From Atlantibacter sp032062175 (GTDB taxonomy: Bacteria; Pseudomonadota; Gammaproteobacteria; Enterobacterales; Enterobacteriaceae), in the NCBI RefSeq assembly GCF_032062175.1, contig NZ_DAMBQK010000010.1, positions 87,927 through 151,926 on the forward strand: a DNA stretch of 64,000 bases. The letters run 5' to 3'. Each line of letters opens with the position of its first letter. Within the stretch, counting starts at the first letter, position 1. The notes under the pieces are model-generated. The model saw nothing but the letters and a program-made list of their open reading frames with translations. It did not search any database and was not told where the DNA came from. Below, in pieces: positions 8,141-15,427 of this stretch. Both the position numbers and the translations under genes were made by a program.

Positions 8141-8612
8141 CGCCCTGCGCCAGGACTTTTTTCTCGCTGCGGCTGCCAAGCCAGATGCCGCTGGTTTTCA
8201 TGGCGAAACCAAACAGCAAGCCTAACAATAAGGAAGGCACAATCACTTTCCAGTCCCCCTGCCCTGCAAAAGTGGCGCAGGCACCAATAAAAGTGCCCGG
8301 CACAAACGAGAGCAGCAGGTGCTTTGCCTGAACGCACATCAAAAACGCGACCACGCCGGTAATCACATAACCGAGCAGAGAAAATTGCGGTGCCAGGGCG
8401 CTGGTATGAATAATGATCTGCGCCCACAGCACGCCGCTGCACAGTGTGCAGGCCGTCATTAACAGGCCCTTAAAGCCGGTTTTTGGGCAGGCAAAATAAG
8501 CGGTGCACCCCAGGAAGCCCGCCCAGCTAATCAGACCGAGCGAAATCGCCACCCAGCCCCAGAGGCCGGAGAGGATACCTGTTGTCAGTGCCAAAGAAAT
8601 GAGTATGTTCAT
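8124..8612 (-). CDS. ycdZ: Inner-membrane DUF1097 protein YcdZ
   Basis: YcdZ is a 162-aa hydrophobic inner-membrane protein of the DUF1097 family with about five predicted membrane segments; no established function. The N-terminus (MNILISLALTTGILSG) and the block LLSFVPGTFIGACATFAGQG are nearly those of E. coli YcdZ. The C-terminal tail is short and basic. It is convergent with csgG, and its stop codon lies inside the shared terminator. The start codon is directly preceded by a long inverted repeat (8614-8659), and no clear Shine-Dalgarno sequence is visible. Confidence 0.92.
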   Translation of the reverse strand: MNILISLALTTGILSGLWGWVAISLGLISWAGFLGCTAYFACPKTGFKGLLMTACTLCSGVLWAQIIIHTSALAPQFSLLGYVITGVVAFLMCVQAKHLLLSFVPGTFIGACATFAGQGDWKVIVPSLLLGLLFGFAMKTSGIWLGSRSEKKVLAQGEKKPA

Positions 8613-8613
8613 G

Positions 8614-8659
8614 GCGGCATATCTTATCAGAAGCCCAGGCTACTGGTGAGATATGCCGC
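8614..8659 (-). repeat. Inverted repeat abutting the ycdZ start codon
   Basis: The arms GCGGCATATCT (8614-8624) and AGATATGCCGC (8649-8659) are perfect 11-bp complements around 24 bases, within which CTTATCAG/CTGGTGAG can extend the pairing. In the ycdZ transcript the stem would end one base before the ATG, so it could control translation, or it may be a DNA operator. Confidence 0.6.
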
Positions 8660-8709
8660 ACATAATTTGCAATTTGAATATTGTCGTTACATTTATTTTG
8701 TGACGAATA

Positions 8710-9267
8710 TCACTCCTCATCACCTTCTTCAGTTAACTCGTCCCACATTGCCAGTACGGCTTCGCGAGAAAGCTGGGCAAGCGTGCGCCAGAAAGCCGTG
8801 GTTGCGTTGGCTTCAACTTTACCAAAAAAGGTATCGCACCACGGCAGCAGATAGTCGGCAAACAACGCTTCCAGCGCCTCGCTCTCGTCATCTGCCGAAT
8901 TATCTTCCAGCCAGGAAGCGGCCAGCAGCAACGTACCGATATGATCGGCCGGCGTTTCGCCCAGCGGCATGCCGCGGGTTTGCAAAAAGGCCCGGACATC
9001 TGCTTCACTTTTTTCTTGCTGCCACTGCGAACCATAGGGTGATACGCGGCATTCCTCGCCGACAAACAGCGCATCGTAGTCTGCGCTCAACGCGGGCAGG
9101 TCAACGCTTTTTTGCAATCGCGCCAGCAACGCGTCCTGCTCCAACGGCCAGTTCTGCGCCAGTTTGCCCTCATTAATCAGGGTAAAAATCGGAGCCATTA
9201 CTGGATCGCTGGGGTGACGGTAATACAGGGAGCCCAGCAGGCGGCAAATAATAGAAAACTCGTTCAT
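8710..9267 (-). CDS. ycdY: TorD/DmsD-family chaperone YcdY
   Basis: YcdY is a redox-enzyme maturation chaperone of the TorD family; in E. coli it is reported to assist the neighbouring phosphatase YcdX and to affect swarming. I took the ATG at 9267 (MNEFSIICRLLG, 185 aa) rather than the one two codons upstream, by match to E. coli. The TorD-type motif PADHIGTLLLAASWLEDN is near residues 104-121, and the C-terminal block PWCDTFFGKVEANATTAFW is conserved. The acidic tail ends EEGDEE. It lies 20 bp downstream of ycdX, same strand. Confidence 0.93.
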   Translation of the reverse strand: MNEFSIICRLLGSLYYRHPSDPVMAPIFTLINEGKLAQNWPLEQDALLARLQKSVDLPALSADYDALFVGEECRVSPYGSQWQQEKSEADVRAFLQTRGMPLGETPADHIGTLLLAASWLEDNSADDESEALEALFADYLLPWCDTFFGKVEANATTAFWRTLAQLSREAVLAMWDELTEEGDEE

Positions 9268-9287
9268 AAACATTCCATGGAGAGGTA

Positions 9288-10025
9288 TTAGAAATCGGTA
9301 AATTCAGGGATAGGCGCTCTACCGCGCGACTCAAGGAAATTCAGAAAGCGGCGCGGCGTCACATTAAGGATCCGGTCTTCCGGGAAATCAACGGCACGGA
9401 TGATTTTCAGGCTTTCATCGAAATTGCCGAGAGTAAACGCGGTATGAGAATCTGAACCCAGCGCCAGCCAGCCGCCAGCATCGCGTACGGCTGCGGCAAT
9501 TTTCGTACAGTTGGCTTCGCTCCCCTTACGAGAATGTAAAAAGGACGAGTTATTGATTTCCAGCGCCACGTGATATTTCGCAGCGGCCTCGGCGATGGCA
9601 TCAATATCCACCGGAAATTTCGGGTTACCGGGGTGGCTAATCATATGTACATCGCCGTTGGCCATGGCAGCGATCATCGCTTCGGTATGGGTATCGCGGT
9701 CCTGCGGTGGGAACACCGGCTCGTGGAAACCGGCGATGATAAAATCCAGCGCATCCAGCATCGGTCCGGTGCAGTCAATCTCGCCAGCGGTGTTTTTAAT
9801 ATTGGCTTCTATGCCGCGTAAAATCCCAACGCCATCCACCACGCGTGGCCAAATACGCATATTGATAAAGTGCCAGTGGTGCGGTGCATCCGCCATATCA
9901 GGGCCGTGATCGGTAATGGCAAACAGTTTGATGCCGTTTTGCTTTGCCGCGACGATATAGTCATGAAGGTTGCTGTAAGCGTGAGTACTGGCGACGGTAT
10001 GCATATGCAGGTCAACGGGATACAT
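9288..10025 (-). CDS. ycdX: PHP-domain zinc phosphatase YcdX
   Basis: YcdX is a PHP-family (polymerase and histidinol phosphatase) metal-dependent phosphatase with a trinuclear zinc site; its physiological substrate is not established. With the ATG at 10025 (MYPVDLHMHTVAS) it is 245 aa, exactly the E. coli length; the longer frame adds eight residues. The metal-ligand motifs are all present: DLHMHT near the N-terminus, AITDHGPD, GIEANI, AGFHEP, ISHPGNP, and GSDSHTAF near the C-terminus. It is likely co-transcribed with ycdY. Confidence 0.94.
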   Translation of the reverse strand: MYPVDLHMHTVASTHAYSNLHDYIVAAKQNGIKLFAITDHGPDMADAPHHWHFINMRIWPRVVDGVGILRGIEANIKNTAGEIDCTGPMLDALDFIIAGFHEPVFPPQDRDTHTEAMIAAMANGDVHMISHPGNPKFPVDIDAIAEAAAKYHVALEINNSSFLHSRKGSEANCTKIAAAVRDAGGWLALGSDSHTAFTLGNFDESLKIIRAVDFPEDRILNVTPRRFLNFLESRGRAPIPEFTDF

Positions 10026-10085
10026 GGTTTTCTCCTCTTGCGTTTTCACTAAGGATACCAGTTTCAGCGTTGAAGCTCACGAAAT

Positions 10086-10106
10086 GCCCGGCGAGAGGCG
10101 CCGGGC
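10086..10106 (-). terminator. Hairpin downstream of ghrA
   Basis: GCCCGGCG, loop AGAGG, CGCCGGGC: an 8-bp perfect GC stem a few bases beyond the ghrA stop. The T-tract on the minus strand is weak (ATTTCG), so termination may be partial. Confidence 0.55.
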
Positions 10107-10112
10107 GGGCTT

Positions 10113-11054
10113 TCAGTAGCCGCGTTTAAGGTCAACCTGACCTGCGGGGATCTCGCCGCGATCGAGGCTGGCAATGGTTTTGCTGATATATGCGATCGCT
10201 TCCAGAGGACGAGTCACTGCGGCGACATGCGGGGTAATGGTCACCCGAGGATGCGTCCAGAGCGGGCTGGACGCCGGCAACGGCTCGCGGCTGAAGACGT
10301 CCAGCATCGCCGCTTTGATTTTGCCGCTATTCAGCGCCGCCAGTAAATCGTCTTCCAGCAGGTGCACGCCGCGCGCCAGGTTGATGACATACGCATTATC
10401 CGCCAGTTTATTGAGCAGTTGCTGATTAATAATGCCGGCAGTTTCCGGCGTATTCGGCAGCAGGTTGATCAGCACGCGGGTGCCGGACAGAAACGCATCC
10501 AGTTCGCCCTGCCCTGCGAAGCTTTCTACGTGCGGATAGTTTTTACGGGTACGGCTCCAGCAACGCACCGGGAAATCCCATGCAACCAGGCTTTCCGCTA
10601 CTTTGCCGCCCAGCACACCGGCGCCGAGGATACCGACGGTAAATTCTTCACGGGTATAGTCATCCAGCGGGTTCCAGATCCCCTCGCGCTGTTGCGCCTG
10701 ATAATCATCGAAGCGTCGGAACCAGTGCAGCACCTGGCTCACGGCATACTCCTGCATTTGCAGCGCCATGCCGGTATCTTCAAGGCGGTACAGCGGAACC
10801 TCAGTTGGCAGCATGTCGGGATGTTTTTGAAGCTGGCTGAGGATGGAATCTACGCCCGCGCCCAGCGCGAAAACGGCTTTCAGCGTCGTGCGTCCGCTGA
10901 GCATTTCAACGGGTGGGTGCCACACCAGCGCATAATCCGCGGGGTCATTGTCACCGGGTTTCCACTCACGTACCCGGGCTTGCGGGAGCGCCTGGTGTAA
11001 TTTCTCGAGCCAGAATGCCGTATCGAAGGTGGGGTGATAATAAATGATGTCCAT
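10113..11054 (-). CDS. ghrA: Glyoxylate/hydroxypyruvate reductase A
   Basis: GhrA is an NADPH-dependent 2-hydroxyacid dehydrogenase that reduces glyoxylate and hydroxypyruvate. The start at 11054 (MDIIYYHPTFDT) gives 313 aa, against 312 in E. coli; the open frame extends 25 codons upstream without homology. It has the Rossmann motif VGILGAGVLGGKVAESL, the catalytic Arg in NLARGVHLLEDD, Glu in DVFSREPLP and His in ITPHVAAVTRP. It sits next to tRNA-Ser as in E. coli, where serX and ghrA are neighbours. Confidence 0.95.
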   Translation of the reverse strand: MDIIYYHPTFDTAFWLEKLHQALPQARVREWKPGDNDPADYALVWHPPVEMLSGRTTLKAVFALGAGVDSILSQLQKHPDMLPTEVPLYRLEDTGMALQMQEYAVSQVLHWFRRFDDYQAQQREGIWNPLDDYTREEFTVGILGAGVLGGKVAESLVAWDFPVRCWSRTRKNYPHVESFAGQGELDAFLSGTRVLINLLPNTPETAGIINQQLLNKLADNAYVINLARGVHLLEDDLLAALNSGKIKAAMLDVFSREPLPASSPLWTHPRVTITPHVAAVTRPLEAIAYISKTIASLDRGEIPAGQVDLKRGY

Positions 11055-11258
11055 AGTGTCTCCTCTTTTTATACCAGGATCGCGGCAAACCCGGTCAGAT
11101 GCAAGTCGCATTGCCCTGAATTTCATCAATTTGCTGTTTTAAGAAGCAGGTTGCTTGAAGTTTGATTAAACACGCGCAATAACGCGAAAAGTTGATTGAC
11201 GGCTTCGCGGGATTTCCCTACATTAGCGCCCGTCCCGGACAGAACGGGATGACAATAT

Positions 11259-11346
11259 GGTGAGGTGTCCGAGTGGCTGAAGGAGCACGCCTGGAAAGTG
11301 TGTATACGGCAACGTATCGGGGGTTCGAATCCCCCCCTCACCGCCA
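11259..11346 (+). tRNA. serX: tRNA-Ser(GGA)
   Basis: 88 nt including the encoded CCA. The acceptor stem GGTGAGG pairs with CCTCACC, followed by GCCA. The D-arm begins TCCGAGTGGCTGAAGGA. The anticodon loop CTGGAAA gives anticodon GGA at 11293-11295. A long class II variable arm is present (TATACGGCAACGTAT), and the T-loop is GGTTCGAATCC. It matches enterobacterial tRNA-Ser(GGA). The symbol serX is given because of its position beside ghrA; the paralogue serW is identical in sequence in E. coli. Confidence 0.97.
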
Positions 11347-11353
11347 TATTTTG

Positions 11354-11386
11354 AAAAAAGCTCATACGCAAGTATGAGCTTTTTTC
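11354..11386 (+). terminator. Intrinsic terminator after tRNA-Ser
   Basis: AGCTCATAC (11359-11367), loop GCAA, GTATGAGCT (11372-11380), flanked by an A-run before and a T-run after. It is a clear rho-independent terminator eight bases after the tRNA. Confidence 0.9.
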
Positions 11387-11397
11387 TTATCCGCTCC

Positions 11398-11500
11398 GTG
11401 TCGGGGGGATGAGAAGCCCCGAGCGGGGTTCAATCACTGGCGCAGCCAGTGGTACGGAATGGCCGCAGGGCGAGCGAAGCGAGTCAATCCCCCCCGACAG
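11398..11500. repeat. Inverted-repeat element next to tRNA-Ser
   Basis: About 100 bp bounded by GTCGGGGGGAT (from about 11400) and its near-complement ATCCCCCCCGAC (11487-11498). Inside are two further hairpins: CCCCGAGCGGGG (about 11417-11428), and CACTGGC-GCA-GCCAGTG (11435-11451). The end sequence AATCCCCCCC also occurs in the T-arm of the tRNA just upstream. It has no coding potential. It could be a structured RNA, a small repetitive element or a relic of tRNA-directed integration; I cannot decide. The rest of 11501-11606 shows nothing recognisable. Confidence 0.5.
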
Positions 11501-11606
11501 TTTACCCACCTCCCCGTTTACATCCTGCCTTGTTAAAACTTAACAACTCCGGCGCCGCGACATCCAACCCGATATCAATTAGTATGTTGTAACTAACATC
11601 GTAGCC

Positions 11607-12362
11607 TTACCCGAACACCACCCCAATCCCCCGCTCCACAAACGGCTTCACCAGTTCATCTTCCGTCTCTTTCACCACCACCAGCGTATTCACCAGCGAT
11701 ATATCACCAATCTCCCACGGTGAAGCGGTATTCATTTTTTCCGGAGACGCCATCACAATCGTTTCGGCCGCCCGTGCCGCAAGTGCGCGTTTAATACACG
11801 ACTCTTCAAAATCGCCGGTCGTCAACCCCGCCTCGACATGCACGCCGGTTACGCCTAAAAAGCACACATCAGCATGAACTTTGGCTATCCCTTCCAGCGT
11901 GGCGGCTCCGACAGTCACAATTGAGTGCTTATAAAGCCGTCCACCTATCAGCACCACGTCAATATGGGGATGATCGCAAAGCCCCAGCGCAATTCCGGGG
12001 CTGTGTGTGACCACGGTGATGTTTAGATCCAGCGGCAGGCACTTCACCAGCTCACTTGTAGTGGTACCGCCGTCAATCAGCACCACCTGCCCCGGCATAA
12101 TCAACTCCGCTGCCTTACGGGCGAGACGTTGTTTACTGTCCAGGGATAAATTTTTGCGTTCCGCAAAAGTGGCAATAGCCGCTGAAGCCGGTAATGCCCC
12201 ACCGTGCACGCGCTGTAATAGCCCTTCCGTAGATAATTCTCGTAAATCCCGGCGGATAGTATCTTCTGATACGGCAAACGTTTCGCTTAATTGCTTAGAA
12301 AGCACCTGTCCCTGAGCCGCCAGCAATTCGAGTATTTTCTTTTTACGTTGAGGAGTGAGCAT
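11607..12362 (-). CDS. DeoR/GlpR-family transcriptional regulator
   Basis: 251 aa, the usual length of this family. The N-terminal winged HTH spans about residues 1-55 (RKKKILELLAAQGQVLSKQL, then VSEDTIRRDLRELSTEGLL and the signature RVHGGALP). The rest is a sugar-phosphate-sensing DeoR C-terminal domain (VVLIDGGTTTSELVKCLP, VVLIGGRLYKHSIVTVGA). Such proteins repress sugar-catabolic genes and respond to phosphorylated intermediates. It is divergent from the Nudix gene, and the spacer has repeated TGCACGAAT motifs that are likely operators. The target could be the Nudix gene, itself or the nearby PTS operon; none is proven. Confidence 0.88.
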   Translation of the reverse strand: MLTPQRKKKILELLAAQGQVLSKQLSETFAVSEDTIRRDLRELSTEGLLQRVHGGALPASAAIATFAERKNLSLDSKQRLARKAAELIMPGQVVLIDGGTTTSELVKCLPLDLNITVVTHSPGIALGLCDHPHIDVVLIGGRLYKHSIVTVGAATLEGIAKVHADVCFLGVTGVHVEAGLTTGDFEESCIKRALAARAAETIVMASPEKMNTASPWEIGDISLVNTLVVVKETEDELVKPFVERGIGVVFG

Positions 12363-12380
12363 AAATCGCCTTCACGAGTT

Positions 12381-12426
12381 TGCACGAATACAATTGACTA
12401 TGCACGAATGTGCGCGTTATTGTGCA
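12381..12426. promoter_or_regulatory. Repeated TGCACGAAT operator and promoter region
   Basis: TGCACGAAT occurs at 12381-12389 and 12401-12409, exactly 20 bp apart (two helical turns). A related inverted half-site, ATTGTGCA, is at 12419-12426. A TTGACT -35-like box (12394-12399) lies between the repeats, with a weak TATTGT 18 bp later, so a regulator bound here would cover the promoter of the Nudix gene. The site is the natural candidate operator of the divergent DeoR-type protein. Confidence 0.55.
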
Positions 12427-12449
12427 ACCTTACTGAGGGAGGTGGCAAA

Positions 12450-13034
12450 ATGCAATCTGAACATTCGCGAGTTCGTCTTATAGACAGTAAAACGCTATCC
12501 GACGACTGGTATCTGCTAAAGAAATACACCTTCGATTTTTTACGCCGCGACGGCAGCTGGCAACGGCAAAACCGCGAAGCGTACGATCGGGGCAACGGCG
12601 CAACGGTGTTGCTGTATAACCGCGAAAAACGCAGCGTGATCCTGGTGCGTCAGTTCCGACTCCCGGCATTTCTCAACGATCATGATGGTTTTTTGCTGGA
12701 GGCCGCTGCCGGTCTGCTGGACAATCTTGACCCAGAAACGTGCATTAAAGCCGAAGCGGAAGAAGAAACCGGCTATCGGCTTGAAAACGTCCACAAAGTG
12801 TTTGAGGCGTTTATGAGCCCCGGGTCAGTCACCGAGAAACTGCACTTTTTTATCGCCGAATATCACGCCAACCAGTTCACCGGCACGGGAGGCGGTATTG
12901 AAGAGGAAGGTGAAGACGTCGAAACCGTTGAGCTGGGTTTTGATGACGCGCTAAGAGCGATTAAAGAGGGAAAAATCGTCGATGCCAAAACCATTATGCT
13001 GCTCCAGTACCTGGCGCTCGAAGGGGTGATGTGA
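12450..13034 (+). CDS. NudK-like Nudix hydrolase
   Basis: The ATG at 12450 gives 194 aa and follows a strong GAGGGAGG ribosome-binding site; the open frame begins earlier, inside the regulator. The protein aligns by eye along its length with E. coli NudK (GDP-mannose hydrolase, 191 aa). Shared blocks are YDRGNGATVLLYN near residue 39, a Nudix box GLLDNLDPE...AEAEEETGY near 88-109, FMSPGSVTEKLHFFIAEY, and a C-terminal KTIMLLQYL. A nucleoside-diphosphate-sugar is therefore a likely substrate. Its link to the divergent DeoR gene suggests a role in local sugar metabolism. The exact substrate is uncertain. Confidence 0.8.
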   Translation: MQSEHSRVRLIDSKTLSDDWYLLKKYTFDFLRRDGSWQRQNREAYDRGNGATVLLYNREKRSVILVRQFRLPAFLNDHDGFLLEAAAGLLDNLDPETCIKAEAEEETGYRLENVHKVFEAFMSPGSVTEKLHFFIAEYHANQFTGTGGGIEEEGEDVETVELGFDDALRAIKEGKIVDAKTIMLLQYLALEGVM

Positions 13035-13079
13035 TCCGTAACGCCCTTATTATCAGGTGCGTTGCGATCCCATCACCGC

Positions 13080-13952
13080 TCAACGGTACTGTTGCCAAAA
13101 CTGGGTTGGCGTAAGGTCGCCCAGTTTTTTTTGCGGCCAGTGCTGGTTGTACTGCCCGCAAAGCTGTTGCAGATACTCATCGAGGCTTTGCCGATCGCTG
13201 GCCGGGATTAATTCCGCTAAGCGGCATTCCAAATGCAGGGTGATATCGGTAGTTTCATCGGCACTGACGCACAGGGTTAATCCTTTTTCTGCGCACCATT
13301 CCTGGAGCGGGTAACCGTTCACCGCCCCCATGCCGAACAATTTTTTATTTTCAGTCTCAATAGATTGTATAGCACCCGGCGTAGCGCCCATCACATCTTC
13401 AAGCCAGTGCGTCACCAGCTGCGGCGATGCACCTGCGTAAGCGCGGGCCGCCAGCCATCCGCTCACCGCCTCTTCTGCCCACAACACGTGAAACTCACCG
13501 CCATCCTGCGGCAACAGGCTGATACGACAATAAAAAATTCGTAGGTGCCCCGGCAAAAAACCGCCCCTGACCGCTTTTTTACCGCGCATAATGCGCGCGC
13601 CTAACACGTTCATATGAGCGATGTCCGCCCGCCGCAGATAGCGATCCAGCCCCGCGCGGGACACGGGCTGTTGCATTCCAGAATTCACTATTGTGACCAG
13701 TTCATCCAGCGGGACGGTAAAGGTTTGTCTCAGCCAGTTGATCACGGCGCTTTGTTCTGGTCTCAGGACTTTGTGTATTGATTTCGGCGTGGTTGCCCGG
13801 TCCGTGGCATCGGTCCGCTTGCGCCAGCGGCGTACGGTAGAAACTGAAATACCTAGTTCCTGCGCCAGTTCCCGGTCACTTTTAGCGGATTCCTGAATAT
13901 AACGACGCACACGGGGAGTCGTGGTCGCGTTGGCATGAAGTTTAATTTCCAC
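13080..13952 (-). CDS. HTH protein derived from an IS481-type transposase, catalytic residues lost
   Basis: 290 aa. Residues 1-115 have the layout of IS481-family transposases: basic start, HTH (DRELAQELGISVSTVRRWRK, about 26-45), then blocks resembling VINWLRQTFTVPLDELVTIV and VSRAGLDRYLRRADI. The rest follows the rve/DDE domain in outline (GHLRIFY..., SIETENKKLF, and a C-terminal YNQHWPQKKLGDLTPTQFW). However, the acidic triad appears replaced: the D of the usual VDxKYLP block is not there, TDNGxEF has become TENKKLF, and the VERFN block with the third acidic residue is gone. The frame is intact, with no visible terminal repeats. This suggests a domesticated DNA-binding protein. It is divergent from the PTS operon, 177 bp away, so a regulatory role there is conceivable but unproven. 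Confidence 0.6.
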   Translation of the reverse strand: MEIKLHANATTTPRVRRYIQESAKSDRELAQELGISVSTVRRWRKRTDATDRATTPKSIHKVLRPEQSAVINWLRQTFTVPLDELVTIVNSGMQQPVSRAGLDRYLRRADIAHMNVLGARIMRGKKAVRGGFLPGHLRIFYCRISLLPQDGGEFHVLWAEEAVSGWLAARAYAGASPQLVTHWLEDVMGATPGAIQSIETENKKLFGMGAVNGYPLQEWCAEKGLTLCVSADETTDITLHLECRLAELIPASDRQSLDEYLQQLCGQYNQHWPQKKLGDLTPTQFWQQYR

Positions 13953-14129
13953 ACTAATTTTCCTGCTCAGAAAATAAATTATCGGTATCTAATCATATGA
14001 GACTAGTTATGGGTAGCGGGAATGTTGTGAAGTGACGCAAATTTATGCCAAACGGTTTCGCTGATAATCGCCGCATTCGGCAGAGGTAAAAACACGTGTT
14101 CATCATAAAAAATAATCACGGAGTACACC

Positions 14130-15413
14130 ATGAGTAATGTCCTGGGATTTCTCGAAGCCAGACTGATGCCCCTGGCGGCAAAGGCGGCACAACAGCGCCA
14201 TTTGTGCGCCATACGCGCCGCCTACGTGTCATTTATGCCCTTTATCATCGTCGGATCGGTGCTGCTGATCGTTTCATCGTTCCCAAATCAGCAGTATCAG
14301 CAGTTTATGACGCAAACCTTCGGTGCTACGTGGAGCAACATTGTTGAGATCCCCTTCAACGCCGTGTTTTCCACTATGTCGCTGTTTATCAGCTTCCTGG
14401 TCGCCTATCGCCTGGCAGAACACTATGAAGAGGACCGCGTATCCAGCGGCATCCTGGCGCTGGTGGCGTTTCTGATCCTGACGCCATTTATCAAAGTCGA
14501 AGCGTTGGGCAATATCACCGTGGTACCCACTGAGTGGATTGGCAGCAAAGGCCTGTTTGTCGCCATGATTGGTTCGCTGCTGTGGACCGAACTGTTCTGC
14601 TTTCTGAAGCGTAAAAATTGGGTGATCAAAATGCCCGAAGGCGTGCCGCCTGCGGTTCAGGAGTCTTTTGCGGCGCTGATCCCCGCGCTGACGGTGATCG
14701 TGCTGGTGCTGATTATCCGTATCGCTTTCGAACATACCTCGTTCAATACCATTCACCAGTTTATTTATCAGGTGGTTGCCACGCCGGTCCGCCATTTTGG
14801 CACGTCCTACATCGGCGCGCTGCTGACTGTGCTGTCGATTACTCTGCTGTGGTCGGTGGGCATTAACTCTGGCTCGATGGTAAACGGCATTATTCGCCCA
14901 CTGTGGATGGAGAACCAGACCGATAACATCGCGGCCATTCAGGCAGGCGTCACCCCACCGCACATTATTACTGAACAGTTCTTCGACATGATCTGGATGG
15001 GCGGCGCGGGCGCCACGCTGTCGTTGGTCATCGCCATGCTGATTTTCGCGCGCAGTAAAAGTATGCGCGAAGTGGCGCGGCTGGGCGCGGGGGCGTCGGT
15101 GTTTAACATCAATGAGCCGATCCTGTTTGGCCTGCCGATCATCATGAACCCGATCATGCTGATCCCCTTCAACCTGGTGCCGCTGGTGCTGGTCACCGTG
15201 CAATACGTGGCGATGAAAATTGAGATGGTCGCGGTGACCACCGGCGTGTTTATTCCGTGGACGCTGCCGCCGGTGATTAGCGGGTTTATCGTCACCGGGC
15301 ATATCAGCGGCAGCGTGATGCAAATTCTGAATCTTTTGATTGGCGCGATGCTTTATCTGCCTTTCCTGAGGATCGTTGATAAGCAGTACTGCGCGTCTGA
15401 AGCGCAGAAATAA
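14130..15413 (+). CDS. PTS lactose/cellobiose-family EIIC permease
   Basis: 427 aa, with about ten hydrophobic segments; an inner-membrane sugar channel of the Lac/Cel (CelB/ChbC) PTS family. It has the family hallmark GASVFNINEPILFGLPI about two thirds along. The N-terminal block RAAYVSFMPFIIVGSVLL and WSVGINSGSMVNGIIRPLW are also typical. It is the first gene of a five-gene operon whose EIIB and EIIA are separate proteins at the end. Members of the family transport beta-linked disaccharides such as cellobiose and diacetylchitobiose. The substrate here cannot be read from sequence, and no phospho-glycosidase accompanies it. Confidence 0.92.
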   Translation: MSNVLGFLEARLMPLAAKAAQQRHLCAIRAAYVSFMPFIIVGSVLLIVSSFPNQQYQQFMTQTFGATWSNIVEIPFNAVFSTMSLFISFLVAYRLAEHYEEDRVSSGILALVAFLILTPFIKVEALGNITVVPTEWIGSKGLFVAMIGSLLWTELFCFLKRKNWVIKMPEGVPPAVQESFAALIPALTVIVLVLIIRIAFEHTSFNTIHQFIYQVVATPVRHFGTSYIGALLTVLSITLLWSVGINSGSMVNGIIRPLWMENQTDNIAAIQAGVTPPHIITEQFFDMIWMGGAGATLSLVIAMLIFARSKSMREVARLGAGASVFNINEPILFGLPIIMNPIMLIPFNLVPLVLVTVQYVAMKIEMVAVTTGVFIPWTLPPVISGFIVTGHISGSVMQILNLLIGAMLYLPFLRIVDKQYCASEAQK

Positions 15414-15427
15414 CACTGGAGACGGAT

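Noticed and set aside
11126..11371. 81-codon open frame on the minus strand across tRNA-Ser
   Set aside because: It runs antisense through the whole tRNA gene; the apparent protein is the well-known artefact of translating a tRNA complement.
11259..11500. A proven att site of a genomic island at tRNA-Ser
   Set aside because: Only a ten-base match to the T-arm is seen, no integrase gene is present, and no second copy of the tRNA end was found in the window by eye.
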